Origin: Gonapodya prolifera JEL478 | Taxonomy: Eukaryota; Monoblepharomycota; Monoblepharidomycetes; Monoblepharidales; Gonapodyaceae | Assembly: GCA_001574975.1 (NCBI GenBank) | Contig: KQ965826.1 | Coordinates: 62,001 to 126,000, forward strand | Direction of reading: 5' to 3' | Length of the DNA stretch: 64,000 nt | In this document: positions 45,050 through 56,335 of the stretch, piece after piece | Position numbering within the stretch: position 1 is the first letter of the stretch | Layout of the letters: each line of letters opens with the position of its first letter | Notes under the pieces: model-generated | Seen by the model: only the letters and a program-made list of their open reading frames with translations | Told to the model about the DNA's origin: nothing | Databases searched by the model: none | Made by a program: the position numbers and the translations under genes

Positions 45050-46774
45050 TTCACTCTAATGTACATGCGATATTTTGCCGGTGATGTCTCATCATTGCAA
45101 ATTTCACGGATGGAGTAACAGTATTACCCTGTATAAGTATTACGAGGATTTTAAATAAGTGTGAAAACTAGAAGTTAGCGTTTTGTGGTGTTATGATTAA
45201 TCAGTGAAGGGCGACTGCTGACTGCAGACACATCCTGCAGGCTACATCACTCCACCAAGTATCTCTTACAACCTACACCTGATAGACTCTTACCTTGTTG
45301 CACCAAGTTTGGGTGCCAATTTGGGCAGTTCTGAAGGGGAACAACCATTGTGCCAGAGATAGTCAGGCCCAAACCTTGCTTACTAATGAGTAATGACCAG
45401 AGAACAACTTTAATGTATTAAGGCATGTAGGTAAGAGTTGGAAGGATATGAATAATTAGACGTGGTTTTTGGCAACACGCAGTTATGCCAACAAAATCTA
45501 GTAACTCCAATGACCTCTCCAAGATGGGGGATGCTTCTCATTGAATTTCCCGGCTATCACTTACGTAAGTGGAACAAATTAAAGGTCCACTGAAGGATGC
45601 CACCAGAGAAAGCTCTGCCAATTTACTCATCGCATATGTTTTCCTTATAGAAATAAGCTTTCAAGAGATTTGGGTGATAAGAGACTACTTGTTGCAAGCA
45701 ATTGATGTAATGTTCTCCCACAATATTACTTCCTTATCAAAATAAGCTTTGGAGCAATTCTGAGATGGTAATGTTGCCCCCGCCCAGCCCTGGTACCCTT
45801 ATATCCAATACACTGCATCCCTGATTCCCTGTGAGTGTGAGTTGGGGTTGCTTGAGCTTACAAAATTCAAATGATGTAGTTTTGACACCACAAAGTGTGG
45901 CTACTGTTGGTCCCCTGCCAGGTGGCACACAAGGTGAACTTTTCAACCTTCAAAGTTGACTGGCACACAAGTACAGGTTCAGTGATGGGTTCGCTTGTGT
46001 CAGAGGGGTGTGGGCTCCATATGTGGGCAGTGGTGACATGTGGGTGTGCACTGCGGACGAGAGATTTTCTCAAACCCCATCCAGGGAATTTGCACCAAAC
46101 ACCCGCACCTGACACACTGCATACCTGTGCGTGTGAGGCAGGGTCTTTTTGAGCTTCCAAGTGGTTGGCGCAGGCTGCGGGAACAGTCGGCAAACCCTCT
46201 TCAGGACGGACAACTCCAACAAAGGCTGGTGCGAAGTGGCCCTCTTGAACTCTCTGGTCGGGAACACCAGAAGCTATCGATGGTTTGGCTACAGTCTTCT
46301 TTGATGGCAGAGAATTGGTTGGGCGGTCAAGTATTCACAACATTTCTGCATCTCTCTTCCTGGGCACTTTGTGCGACCGGATTGAGCTTTGGTTTCGGCC
46401 GCAAAACCATGGTCTTAAACATGTTGCGGTGCTCTGGTTTCCACTCCTGGCCAAAACATGGTGGGCGCTCTTGGGACGTCGATCTGCCTCCTAGAGTTTT
46501 GGCTCTCTCGTAATTTCACATTTTTTGAATTCTTCAATTTCCAAAGATTCTTGTTCAATCTTTGACGTTGAATGGAATCTTTGCCTATTGACGAATTCGG
46601 AGACGTACATCGATGATGATATAACATATCTAAGCGGAAAGCACGAAAGCTTTGTTGTTTGTTGCAACTTTATAATTTGGAACGCAATATTCTGGACTTG
46701 GACCGATGAGTTCAAAAGAAAATACCGATACCGTCTTATGTGCAATACATCTTTTGCATAGTCTACATGATCAA
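45050..46774. other. 1.7-kb gene-free, A/T-richer segment
   Basis: Longest stretch without a recognisable gene. From 45060 to about 45850 the sequence is clearly A/T-richer than the flanks, with no open frame of note. An imperfect repeat with AAATAAGCTTTC / AAATAAGCTTTG occurs near 45650 and 45740. From 45880 to 46500 a few open frames exist on both strands, without motifs. No terminal repeats or transposase were identified. Confidence 0.45.
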
Positions 46775-48092
46775 TTACAGCTTGAAGGTTTTTGGAATCC
46801 AGTAATCCAACCCTTTGGGCTTCACTTCCGGGAACTTGTGCGACTCGTCCCGTGGATTCAGGTTCTGTCCCGACGCGACAATAACGCCCCATCGGCGGCC
46901 AATGTCGGCGGGGTTCGCGGCGAGCTTTTCCTTGGCAACGTCCAGTGGCTCTGTGTTTATGGTGTAGGTCACTCCTGGGAAGCGAACAGGCAATGGCGGG
47001 TAGGTAAAGTATGTGAATGGCCAACTTCATTCCTGTGCTCACCTCTAACCTTCCCGATCAAGGCATACAACTCGGCATATGATGTGATCGCTCCGTTGAC
47101 CTGAGTTTCCCGGTTCTTGAACTCATCTGGGCGGAGCAGGATCTGAGCAAGGTAAGCAGCAACGTCCTTTCATTTGTGGGAAGTACGTTGTCGTTGGCAA
47201 CGGTCCACTGGGTAGTTCAAACACAACGGGGGGCTCACATCTCGCGCCGTGACGGTGAACTTCGTGTTCGGGTCGCCATAAACGAATGCGGTAGATTTCT
47301 CCTCGTTAATGGCGGCTTTTCCGATAGGGTAGTCGAGGAAAAAGCCGTTCGAAAGCCCGATCCACTGGTAGTGTTTCGCAATGTTACAAAAGCGCCGTGG
47401 AACATTGATATCCGGAAAGGCAAGGCCCTCACGTCAATTCCCGTTTCTTTTGCCAGGTTACGAGCGGGCCACTTTCCGGCTGCGACGGGGTTGTCGAATC
47501 TAATGGTAGCGAATGTCGGCGTTCGTCGAGTTCTGTTCTTTCGTGACCATCGCCCAAGAATTAGACCGAACTCACTCTAATGGGACTCCGAACTCAGAAA
47601 GCACCACTGCGCTGGCACCTGCACGTTTGGCGGCCTTGATGACTGCAAATTGCGGCTCTTTCAAAGCGAGGAAGCCCAAAGCGATGACAACGAATTTTGC
47701 TCCTACAATGATCGTCAGAGGCGCGTTACCTTCTCTGCAGCCACGAAGAGTGAAAATTCAAGTCCGCCGTTCGCAAAATCACCCTTCACAGCCTCTACAA
47801 GCCCGTCCTCGGTCCACTCCGGCACCAACTTCATCTCGTGCCCTCCGCTCGCTTCCTTCACCTTCCTTCCAACGAGCCAGACATTGAACCCAACTTTCTT
47901 GAGCGCATCCGCGATGATGATGGCGAATGGGCCTTTGTTTCGGGGGGACGATCGTGAGCGAATGGTGGTAAGAAGAACACTGTTTGGTGAAGACCAACCG
48001 TTTCCAGCGATTGCGGCGTTCTCTGCGGACTTCGACATATAAGCTGCGATGGTAATGGCAACGAGGCTGATGGCGATTGACCGTATGAGCAT
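46775..48092 (-). CDS. NmrA-like NAD(P)-binding protein
   Basis: Spliced minus-strand gene of about seven exons. N-terminus MLIRSIAISLVAITIAAYMS is hydrophobic (a membrane anchor, unless the internal Met in AYMSKSAENA is used). Rossmann start ENAAIAGNGPFAIIIADALKK leads to FNVWLVGRK. Further on: KFVVIALGFLALKEPQF, SAVVLSEFGVPLE, WPARNLAKETGID, LSNGFFLDYPIG (like the 'NGFFxDY' of NmrA proteins), NTKFTVTARDVAAYLA, and GVTYTINTEPLD. The cofactor loop reads AGNGPF, close to GxxGxxG but altered. It may be a regulatory NmrA or an oxidoreductase; substrate unknown. Confidence 0.72.
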
Positions 48093-48337
48093 CTATATCG
48101 GGTCCATTACGCCATAAATCGGGTCATTCGTATTGCCTGGACGCCGCCCTAACCCACGTCACGTGATCGTTCGTGAGCACTCTGGCGCCAAAAGTCGGGA
48201 AGCGACAGGAGTTTGCTCGATTATAAGGACCGGGTCGGAGAGACTGGCCATTGGAAGGCGTTTATGCAATGAACGAATTTATGAAAATTTTCGGGTAAAT
48301 TTATGTCCGTGGCAATTCGAATATCTTTCGCCTACAT

Positions 48338-49316
48338 ATGCTCAGTTCTATTCAGGACCAATTCAAAGGATGGTCGTTGCGTCAAGTGAGAGCCCGTCTG
48401 ACGATGTTCGCGCTCGGTAGTCGAGCACTGTCCTCATTCGTCAACCCATCAACGATCACAATAGCTGCTCCTCCAAGGGTTGAACTTTTTCATGATAATT
48501 GGCTCCGTGTTCATGCTTTGGAAGGGATGGTCGCTCTTTGCGAACAGCGAGAGCCCAATCGTTGTTGTTCTGAGGTGAGAGGCATTGATATGTATGGAGA
48601 AACCAATTACTCGTTTTTCCAACTCCAATTACTGCTTCCGCCCTTATTTGACTCGATTTTCAGTGAAAGCATGGAACCGGCATTTCAGCGAGGGTATTTT
48701 CAACGTTTCAAGCGTCCTTCACCACTCTGAGTTTTCTTCAACAACGCGCCGCTCTTGTCCAGAGACCTCCTCTTCCTCACAATGCCTACGGGCCCCATTC
48801 GAGTCGGTGACATTACTGTCTTCAAGCTCCAAGGAAAGAAGATTCCCGTGGTACACCGGATCTTGACCGTTCACGATGAGTGAGTGAGCGATTACATTCC
48901 TCTCTCTCTGGACGAGCCTCTGAAAAAGATGGACCAGAGACGCTACAGGAAAGCAATACATTCTTACTAAGGGTGACAATAATCTCGACGACGACCGGGT
49001 CGGTGGAATCTGTGAGTAGCAGTGACTGCAACAGCGCCGCAGATGTTCTGTGTTACTCCCTTTTCGCCCCAGACAATAGCAATCAAATGTGGATCAATCG
49101 CGAGGATGTTACTGGGAAGGTTCAGGGGTGCGTAATCGGTGTGATGTTCATCTAATTCTGTGATAGAATATGGCGCACTAACGTGTGCCTGCCGAACCCG
49201 CCATCAGCTTCATCCCCTACGCAGGCATGGTGACCATTATCATGGATCTCTATCCTCAACTGAAATATGCACTCTTGGGTGCACTGGGATTGTTGGTTGT
49301 GTTCCAACGCGATTGA
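48338..49316 (+). CDS. SEC11: Signal peptidase complex catalytic subunit
   Basis: Seven small exons. Exon 1 [16 protein letters not shown]; exon 2 membrane segment [18 protein letters not shown] and SPIVVVLS; exon 3 [11 protein letters not shown], carrying the catalytic Ser before MEPAF; exon 4 [17 protein letters not shown] ... [14 protein letters not shown] with the catalytic His in VHR; exon 5 [15 protein letters not shown] with the Asp of the KGDNN motif; then [12 protein letters not shown] and [29 protein letters not shown]. This is the ER Sec11/SPC18 type (Ser-His-Asp). The Gly usually before the nucleophilic Ser (SGSMEP) is Glu here (SESMEP reads across a splice site). Cleaves signal peptides at the ER. 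Confidence 0.92.
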
Positions 49317-49567
49317 CACTAGGACCAGTCATTACGCAGATCGACAAAGACAAGGCGTTGATATCAGCCCGTTAGACTTATATTTTTGATTGCAAGAATA
49401 AAAGTCCGAAATTGGATAATGTTGTCCCTGAATTTGGCCACGGCCGCGAGCGGCACACCTTCAACGACAGCCCATAACGAACGCTTCCGGAGTTCTTTAA
49501 CATCGCTTTTGCCGGATAAAACATCGCGGGGCTCAAGCTTTCCGTTTCCTGAAGTCCATATCTCACG

Positions 49568-51797
49568 ATGCGTCCTCGGGGTGATTGGGGCGGATGGCCT
49601 TGGTGGACATCTCTTTTAGTCCTCACCCTCGAATTGCAGGGAATCAATGCGCAATCGCAAGCGACCGACTGCGCCGTCGTGGAGACAATGTACACCCAAA
49701 GCGGTCTCCGGGCTCCCTGGGTGACCGGAAATTGTTGCGCTTACTCGGGGGCCATCGGGTCAGGACAATTCATCCTCTGCGACACAAAGAATCGAATCAT
49801 GATGATCAACTTGAAGGGTGTGGGGCTCTCTGGGTCTATTCCAGCATTGGACGGGCTCACTTCATTGAATTGGCTCAACCTCCAGAGCAACAACCTGACA
49901 GGTCCCTTCCCGAACCTCTCGTTCGCCAAGGACCAACTCACGAACATATTTCTGGATCACAATGCTCTCTCTGGGCCGTTTCCAGCTTGGATAGCTGATA
50001 TGACAGAGCTTCAGAACTTCGAGATAACGTCAAATCAGCTCACGGGCACATTGCCCGACCTGAGCACACGTCTCACCAAGATCCAGATATTCACAATCTC
50101 AGAAAACAATCTCGAAGGCAACGTCGATGGGAAAATCCCAACCACAATCACCCTCACATCGTGCACCCTCTACAGTGCAGTGGGGACCGGCAACAAAGGA
50201 CTGTACGCGTGTTCGGGAAACATTCCGAAAATTTGTACCCGGTACTACGGCCCTCTTGTTAGCACAGGTCCAGACTGCCCGGGAACCGGCTCTTCGGTCG
50301 CAGCTCCTGCAGCATCCACCTCGGCAGGGGCCGCAAGTCCAGCGGCCACCTCCAACCCAGCTGGTGCCACGACCGAACCGCCTCCTTCCCTCAACATCAC
50401 CTTGGTTGCTGCTGTAGCTGGTGGATCCTTTGTCGCGATCGTCCTCCTCGCGCTGGGGACGTGGTTTTGTCTCCGAAGGAGAAAACAAAATGCTGCAGCC
50501 AAGCCTGGAGGCATGGCTCAAGTGGCTCCTCCAGGCACATATGGATACACACCGTACTACTGTGAGTGATGAAATGCGTTGTCATCGTGATGTCGAACCC
50601 TCTGACACCTCAATGCAGATCCGAACCCAGCCGGGGCTATTCACCCTCAAGCTACCCCTAACCAGGGTCTTTCTCCCGCCATGACTACTCGCCTCGCAGG
50701 TAGCGGCTCTTCCAGTGGACCTCCTCACGTGAGTGCACGCATCGTTCCATCAAACTCATACGGCCCTCTCAGCTTGCTTTGTAGTGGCTCTTCCTCCACC
50801 TCACAGCTCCACTCGGCCGCGAAAACGAGCCCTTCGTGGACTGCAAGCTTGAAGCCGAAGCCGTCTCTGAAGTAAGCCTTTCTCTCTTCGAGAGTGTGAC
50901 TTGACCTTACCTGTCACCATCATTTACGCTCCAACTTCAGTTCCCCGCCACCCCCCCCGACGAACTGCCCCTCTTCCCGGGCGACCGCATCCTCCTCACC
51001 TGTATATTTCGCGACGGCTGGGCGCTCGCACAACCCCTTTACGGCGCCACGCACCCAGACGCGCCCACTGTCGGCGCCGTCCCCATCGAGGCCCTGGAAG
51101 TCTTCGGTGTCGACCCACCGCAGACGCAAACGCAGCGTTTTGACTCGCAAACACAATCCCTCGCGGAGGGACCAGGTCCAGGGTCGAGCGCTGCGGGGAG
51201 GTTCGGGAGCAGGATGTGGCTCGGGGAAGGAGCAGGAGTAGGCGCGACGGCCGTGATGGGGTTGCAGCCGGCGATGAGCGCGACATTCTCGTCGGCGATG
51301 GAGGGGGCGCCGTCGAGGAGGGCAGGGTATGGGGGGAGTGGGAGCCGGCGGGGAGTGGGACAGGTGGGTCTAGTTGCTGTCCAAAGGCGCCGGTTTTCCT
51401 GAAACGTGCCACTCACGCTTTGGTTTCCCATGTCCTCCAGTCAACGTACATGAGCTCCTCCAAAGACTTCCGCGGCCCCTCCGTTCCCGCATCTCGCTCA
51501 TACCAACACCTCGACCAGCCGCCCGCTTCCAAACCCATCTCGCCACCCTCTCGCGCTCATTCCGAGCACAGTCTTCCCTTCGACTCCCGCACAGCCTACT
51601 CGTCGTCCCAGCCTGGATCGGGTCGCAAAACACCCTCGACGCAGGGATCGAGGCAGGTCGCGTCACGCAGCTCCAGGGCGGTTTCGACGGCGTCGTCGGG
51701 TGGGACGCGGTACTCTGCGGGCGCGGGGAGTACGGACCAAATCTTGTGGAGTAGTGGGGTTGGAGGTGGTGATCAGGGGAGTGGGCAGTGGCGGTGA
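49568..51797 (+). CDS. LRR receptor-like protein with cytoplasmic SH3 domain (B1)
   Basis: Five exons: 49568-50561, 50619-50728, 50785-50871, 50941-51363, 51441-51797. Signal WPWWTSLLVLTLELQGINAQ; cap DCAVVETMYTQSGLRAPW with GNCCAYSG; LRRs (LSGSIPALDGLTSLNWLNLQ, LSGPFPAWIADMTELQNFEI); Ser/Ala/Pro stalk; helix ITLVAAVAGGSFVAIVLLAL then RRRK. The juxtamembrane block is HWLFLHLTAPLGRENEPFVD, equivalent to HWFFLRIAGPQGLEDA of group A. SH3: FPATPPDELPLFPGDRI, CIFRDGWALAQ, VGAVPIEALEV. Tail of over 200 residues with STYMSSSKDFRGPS opening the last exon. All phases agree. Confidence 0.86.
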
Positions 51798-52159
51798 AGG
51801 ATGGGGCGTGGATATTTTTTTCGGGAAGGTGAAGTGACAAGGGTCCAGCTGGAACTGGGTTAATTTATCGTGACGACGGGGTGCTGGAGATATACTTAGA
51901 ACTAATGTTGCTAATTTTGTAACACCGAGAGATGCACTAATGTATCACGTCTTGGGCTGCGGCATGATTTGAAATGGATCTTCTTCGATCCTTTAGCAAG
52001 ACAACACAACGTGAATTATGGTGGTACGTGGAAATTATACATTAATACTGAATACTACTGCCTATACGTAGCCCCGCTCTACGCTCCGTGCGGCGTGCTT
52101 TACTCTATGACGTAAGCTTGTAGTGTCCTGGACAATGTTCCGTTTTCTCGACTGAGCCT
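51798..52159. other. Intergenic between convergent genes
   Basis: About 360 bp between the 3' ends of the LRR-SH3 gene B1 and the VIT gene. Pyrimidine-poor A/T-rich stretches suit 3' UTRs. No gene seen. Confidence 0.45.
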
Positions 52160-53173
52160 TCATCTCGCCATGACTCCAAAAGCCTTTCCCACTCCGTACG
52201 TTGCTCCCATGGCTAGTAAGCCACCCACCATGACTCTCCCCGCAGCTCGCAGTGGAGGAGCACCACCCAAGTACGCCCCTATCCCGCCGAAAAAGAGCAA
52301 TCCCAAATTAGTCACCAGAACAATAGCAACAACCTGCACAATTGGATCGACCCAAAACCCGCCACCAAGAATCGGAATCACGGCGCTAGCCGTGAACGAA
52401 AGCATGGACGCAATCGTCACGCCAATCGGGTGGGACAGATCCTCCGTATCGATCCCGAGCTCCTCCCTCGCATGCAGGGCGACAAGTTCTTGCAACGAGT
52501 GATTGTTGTGGTAGTGCTCGGCGACTTCCCGTGCCAATGCGGGCGGGAGACCGCGCGACTCGTCGATGAGGCAGAGCTCGGACATCTCGGGAGTGGTAGG
52601 GGGTTCGCCGCAGCGTAGGAAGTCGAGACGCTCGCGGTGCATGTCGGTGAGTTCGGCGTCGGGCATGGACCAGACGGAGACGTATTCGCCTGTTGGGGAG
52701 TTTGGAAGCAGTGATGGTACAAGGGCGACGGAGTTTTTATCATGGAAATGGTGGCTTGGTTGAAATTTAAAAGGTATCAGTGACGCACCTGCACCCATGT
52801 TCATTGCGCCGGCGACAGTGCCGGCGATTCCGGCCATAATTGTTTGGTAGTTGTTTCCGCCACCGGCGATGATACCGACCATGAGCGACGCCACGGATAT
52901 GAGGCCGTCGCAGGCTACAAGAAGACTCGCACGGAGCTGGTGAAAGAGGTTCGTTGAGTTTTGGTGTGGAAGAAACGCAAAACCGATCACGTTTCGACGA
53001 TCCACTGGTACGCACCCAGGGCGGGTCTGACGAATCGATTGATGCAATTCACGATGGAATCCCCCTCGACGCCGCCTCTCCTCCGAGACATCTCTCCTGC
53101 TGTCATCGTACGATGGGGAAACAGTGCTGGGAACGTCTAGCGCCGCCATGCAATCTCCTGTCAACGCCACCAA
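52160..53173 (-). CDS. Vacuolar iron/manganese transporter, VIT/CCC1 family
   Basis: Mature reading: GGFHRELHQSIRQTRPGC, then ASLLVACDGLISVASLMVGI, AGAMNMGEYVSVWSMPD, HRERLDFL, ESRGLPPALAREVAEHY, EELGIDTED, and membrane helices SMLSFTASAVIPILGGGFW, VVAIVLVTNLGLLFFGGIG and VMVGGLLAMGATYG. These match the five-helix VIT fold with its metal-binding cytoplasmic hairpin (Met/Glu-rich after GEYVS). Two introns of 75 and about 90 bp are inferred; both keep frame and lack stops, so the locus is open end to end. Known family role: H+-coupled Fe2+ or Mn2+ import into the vacuole. Confidence 0.87.
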   Translation of the reverse strand: MVALTGDCMAALDVPSTVSPSYDDSRRDVSEERRRRGGFHRELHQSIRQTRPGCVPVDRRNVIGFAFLPHQNSTNLFHQLRASLLVACDGLISVASLMVGIIAGGGNNYQTIMAGIAGTVAGAMNMGAGASLIPFKFQPSHHFHDKNSVALVPSLLPNSPTGEYVSVWSMPDAELTDMHRERLDFLRCGEPPTTPEMSELCLIDESRGLPPALAREVAEHYHNNHSLQELVALHAREELGIDTEDLSHPIGVTIASMLSFTASAVIPILGGGFWVDPIVQVVAIVLVTNLGLLFFGGIGAYLGGAPPLRAAGRVMVGGLLAMGATYGVGKAFGVMAR

Positions 53174-53774
53174 GCTTGCCTATGGCGCGACAGACGTCGG
53201 TGATGGCGGCAAGAAGGACACCAATGCGCTTTCGTATTGCTGTTTCTGAGAAGGAATTCGTTCCTGACGAGGGGCACGAACATTTCTCTCACTTGGGCTG
53301 TGGGTTAAGTTTACCCGGGGAAAGTCAAAGCGCAAAACCAGCAATTATGCCCGAATCTGGAAGACTTCGATCACATCACATGAAACATAGAGTCGTAGAT
53401 TTAATCTCGACGACCTTTTGGAGCAGAGTTTCCCCCCACCCCATGTTGTTGAAGACTACACTTGAAACGCTCAAGAGGGCAAAGGAGATAGTCGCCACGA
53501 AGCAAAGACACTATCAAATGGAAGTTCGCCTTTTAATCATGTCTTTCGAATTGCCATAATGCACCTTGCGAAATGCAGCTCGCCACAAGAGTCCACAGCA
53601 ATCGGAGTTTCGCCACTTGACACTCAGGGCAAACGTTTGGGTTCGTTGCCACGCCATCAAGCGTCGGAAACGAAGGAGGGTACATTCTGGATGCGAGCGA
53701 AGGACTAGGAATATGGTTCGTAGCATCGAAACCATAGCGTTTGCCGTTTAGTGTTCTAACGAACGAATGCCCAG
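53174..53774. other. Gap with possible lost 5' exon of receptor B2
   Basis: About 600 bp. A short frame MVRSIETIAFAV (near 53713) looks like the beginning of a signal peptide but stops before the receptor frame, and is in another frame. No proper first exon could be built. Confidence 0.4.
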
Positions 53775-56089
53775 GCCGATTGTGCATACTTCGAAAATCT
53801 CTTCACACAGAGCGGACTGAAACCCCCATGGCCCACCGGTGGCTGCTGCGGGTACTATGGGGCTTTAGGGACGGGACAGCAAATCAGTTGCGAAACAAAG
53901 AATCGGATCACATACGGATCTCTCCCGTCTGCGGGTCTATCTGGAACGTTACCTCCACTGAACTCTCTTACGTCTCTTCTATATCTGAATCTGGCAACGA
54001 ATTCGCTGTCGGGACCGATTCCCGACCTCTCATTTGCGGCTGACCAACTCACGTACCTCGACCTCACCGGGAACTCCTTTTCTGGCACTATCCCAAGCTG
54101 GATGTCGAACATGACAGTCATGACCTGGATACAGCTCGGATCCAACAACTTGTCCGGACCCATTCCCGATTTATCCCGCATTCCAAACCTGAGCTCCCTC
54201 CGTCTGGAAGAAAATAATCTCGAGGGCAACGTCGACGGAAAACTGCCCAGAATTTCCACCGCTTGCCTCTTGTACACTCCGAACGGAAAGGGAAACAGAA
54301 ACTTGTACGCCTGCACGGCAAACGTCCCCTCAATTTGCACACAGAACGTCGGGCCTCTCCCTTCATCTGGCCCCGACTGTCCCAGTGCAGCCGCTGCTCC
54401 AGCAACAGCCCCAACACCAGCTCCACCCGCTTCTGCGCCGGCTGCTGTACCCTCACCCCCTGCGAGCACTTCTTCTCCCAGCATCGGTCTCATCGCAGGC
54501 GTTGCTGCTGGATGCTTTGTCGCTATAATATTGGTAGCGTTCGGAGTCTGGATGCTTGTGCGAAGACGGAAGGGGAACGGAACTGGACCGACTAAGCCAA
54601 CGGAAGTGTCACAAATCCCGCCCATGGGCGCTCACGGATACACGCCTTACTACCGTAAGCCATCCCCCACTCCCCCCTCGGGCCTCGTTCCCCGTATACA
54701 TCTTAACCCTTCCCCCCCGACAGACCCACCACCCCACTCATCCACCCAACCACCACCAGCACCGAACCTCCCTCCCGTCGCAGCGCACGCCTACTCTACA
54801 GCGCCCTCGGACCTCGCTCTCGGCGCCGCTACGTCTCGTGGTGCGTCGTCGGGTGGCGTGGCGCATTGGTCCAGCGGCGGTTTTCCGAGTTTGGGGATGC
54901 AGTTGGGGAGACAGGCGGGTGTGGGAAGTGGCGGGGTGAGTGTGTTGCGTGGGGGCGAGAGCTTTGCGTGAACGGTTCTCTGATGCGTGTCGTCGTCTTT
55001 AATGTTATCTATCTTCCTGTGGTGTGTTCACCGTCGCCATCCATGACATACCAGCCTCCCCACGTAAGTCGTGCCTTTCTTGTCATCTGTGAAACTACCC
55101 GTGCTAACTTCTTTGTTTTGAACTGCTGGACCGCTCGACCCCAGTGGCTCTTCCTGCACCTCACAAGACCCCTCGGCCTCCAGTCCTCCCCATACGTCGA
55201 CTGCAAACTCGAGGCCGTTGCTGTCGTCGAGGTTCGTAGTCCATCCTTTCTCACTGTTCCGTGCATCCCTAGTCCAATCTGTTGACACGCCCCCCGGTAA
55301 ACCCCCTTCGCACACGGACGCGCTCAGTTCCCCGCCACACCGCCAGACGAACTCCCCCTCTCCCCCGGCGACCGAATCCTCCTCTCTTGTGTATTCCGCG
55401 ACGGCTGGGCCCTCGCACACCCTCTCGACCCTACCCCCGACCCAGGTGGCGCTTCCGTCGGTGCAGTCCCCATTGAAGCCCTCGAAGTACTCGGCGTGGC
55501 TGCCTCGCAGCCCGCTCAATCTCAACAATGGGAACCATCAGAAGGGTGGAGCGCCGGCCGGTTTGAGAGCAGGAGGTGGTTCGACGAGGGCGTGACGGCA
55601 GTCATGGGGATGGGACAGGGTGTGAGCGAGACGTTTCCCTCGGCGGGTGGCCATGAGTCCGGGAGGGTGACGTTGGGGACGGGGAGTGGGAGGCGGGCGG
55701 GGCAGGTGGGTCGGGCTATGCGTTGTTCCACCAATGAGGGAAGTTACATTCAAATGATCCGCCTCGAACAGTCTACTGTTTTCAGCTCTTCTGCCCTCGA
55801 CGTACGCGGCCCAGCAACACCTCCCTCCCACTCCGACCGTCCCACCGACACACCCTCTTTCCCGCAATCTGGTCCACACTACAACCTCCCCTTCGACTCC
55901 CAAACCGCCTACTCCGGCTCAAACGCCAACCCATCATCGCGCAAAACACCGAAATCTGGGGCGGTCGACTCTCGTGGTGTCGCGTTAGGGAGCTCCAAAG
56001 CGTCGTCGCGCGGGCGCACGTCAGCGGGCGTTGAGAGCGGTGAGGTGATGTGGAGTGGGAGTCGTGGAGACATGGATCGTAGACGGTGA
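53775..56089 (+). CDS. LRR receptor-like protein with cytoplasmic SH3 domain (B2), 5' end missing or damaged
   Basis: Close to B1. The frame contains DCAYFENLFTQSGLKPPW with GGCCGYYG, LRRs (LSGTLPPLNSLTSLLYLNLA, FSGTIPSWMSNMTVM, LSGPIPDLSRIPNLSSLRLE), Pro/Ala stalk, helix IGLIAGVAAGCFVAIILVAF, juxtamembrane HWLFLHLTRPLGLQSSPYVD, SH3 FPATPPDELPLSPGDRI, CVFRDGWALAH, VGAVPIEALEV, and a tail resuming STVFSSSALDVRGP as in B1. Just upstream the residues NAQ still align with B1 (INAQ), but a TAA stops the frame six codons before GCC at 53775 and no signal peptide precedes it. A 9-nt exon (55055-55063, PPH) seems to be needed. Either a separate signal exon or a damaged 5' end. Confidence 0.72.
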
Positions 56090-56335
56090 TAGGAGTGCCG
56101 CGTCGGCGGCGAGGGCCTTGCTCTTATTCAACGTACTCTTGCACTGCGGGTTGGGGCCAATCAGCAGGGGTCGTGTTGGCAGATTAAATACTAACTCTAA
56201 ATTATTTAATGCCAAGATATAAATATGTAATGGATAATTGAACTCAGGGCGAAGAAATTATACCAAGAACAAGTACTGCAAATACATTTATGGGTACAGT
56301 AAAACGTTTCGAAAATAACATGACTTTTATGTAAT

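Noticed and set aside
46040-46513. 157-aa plus frame in the A/T-rich island
   Set aside because: No motif, no splice partners, overlapping frames of similar length on both strands; likely chance.
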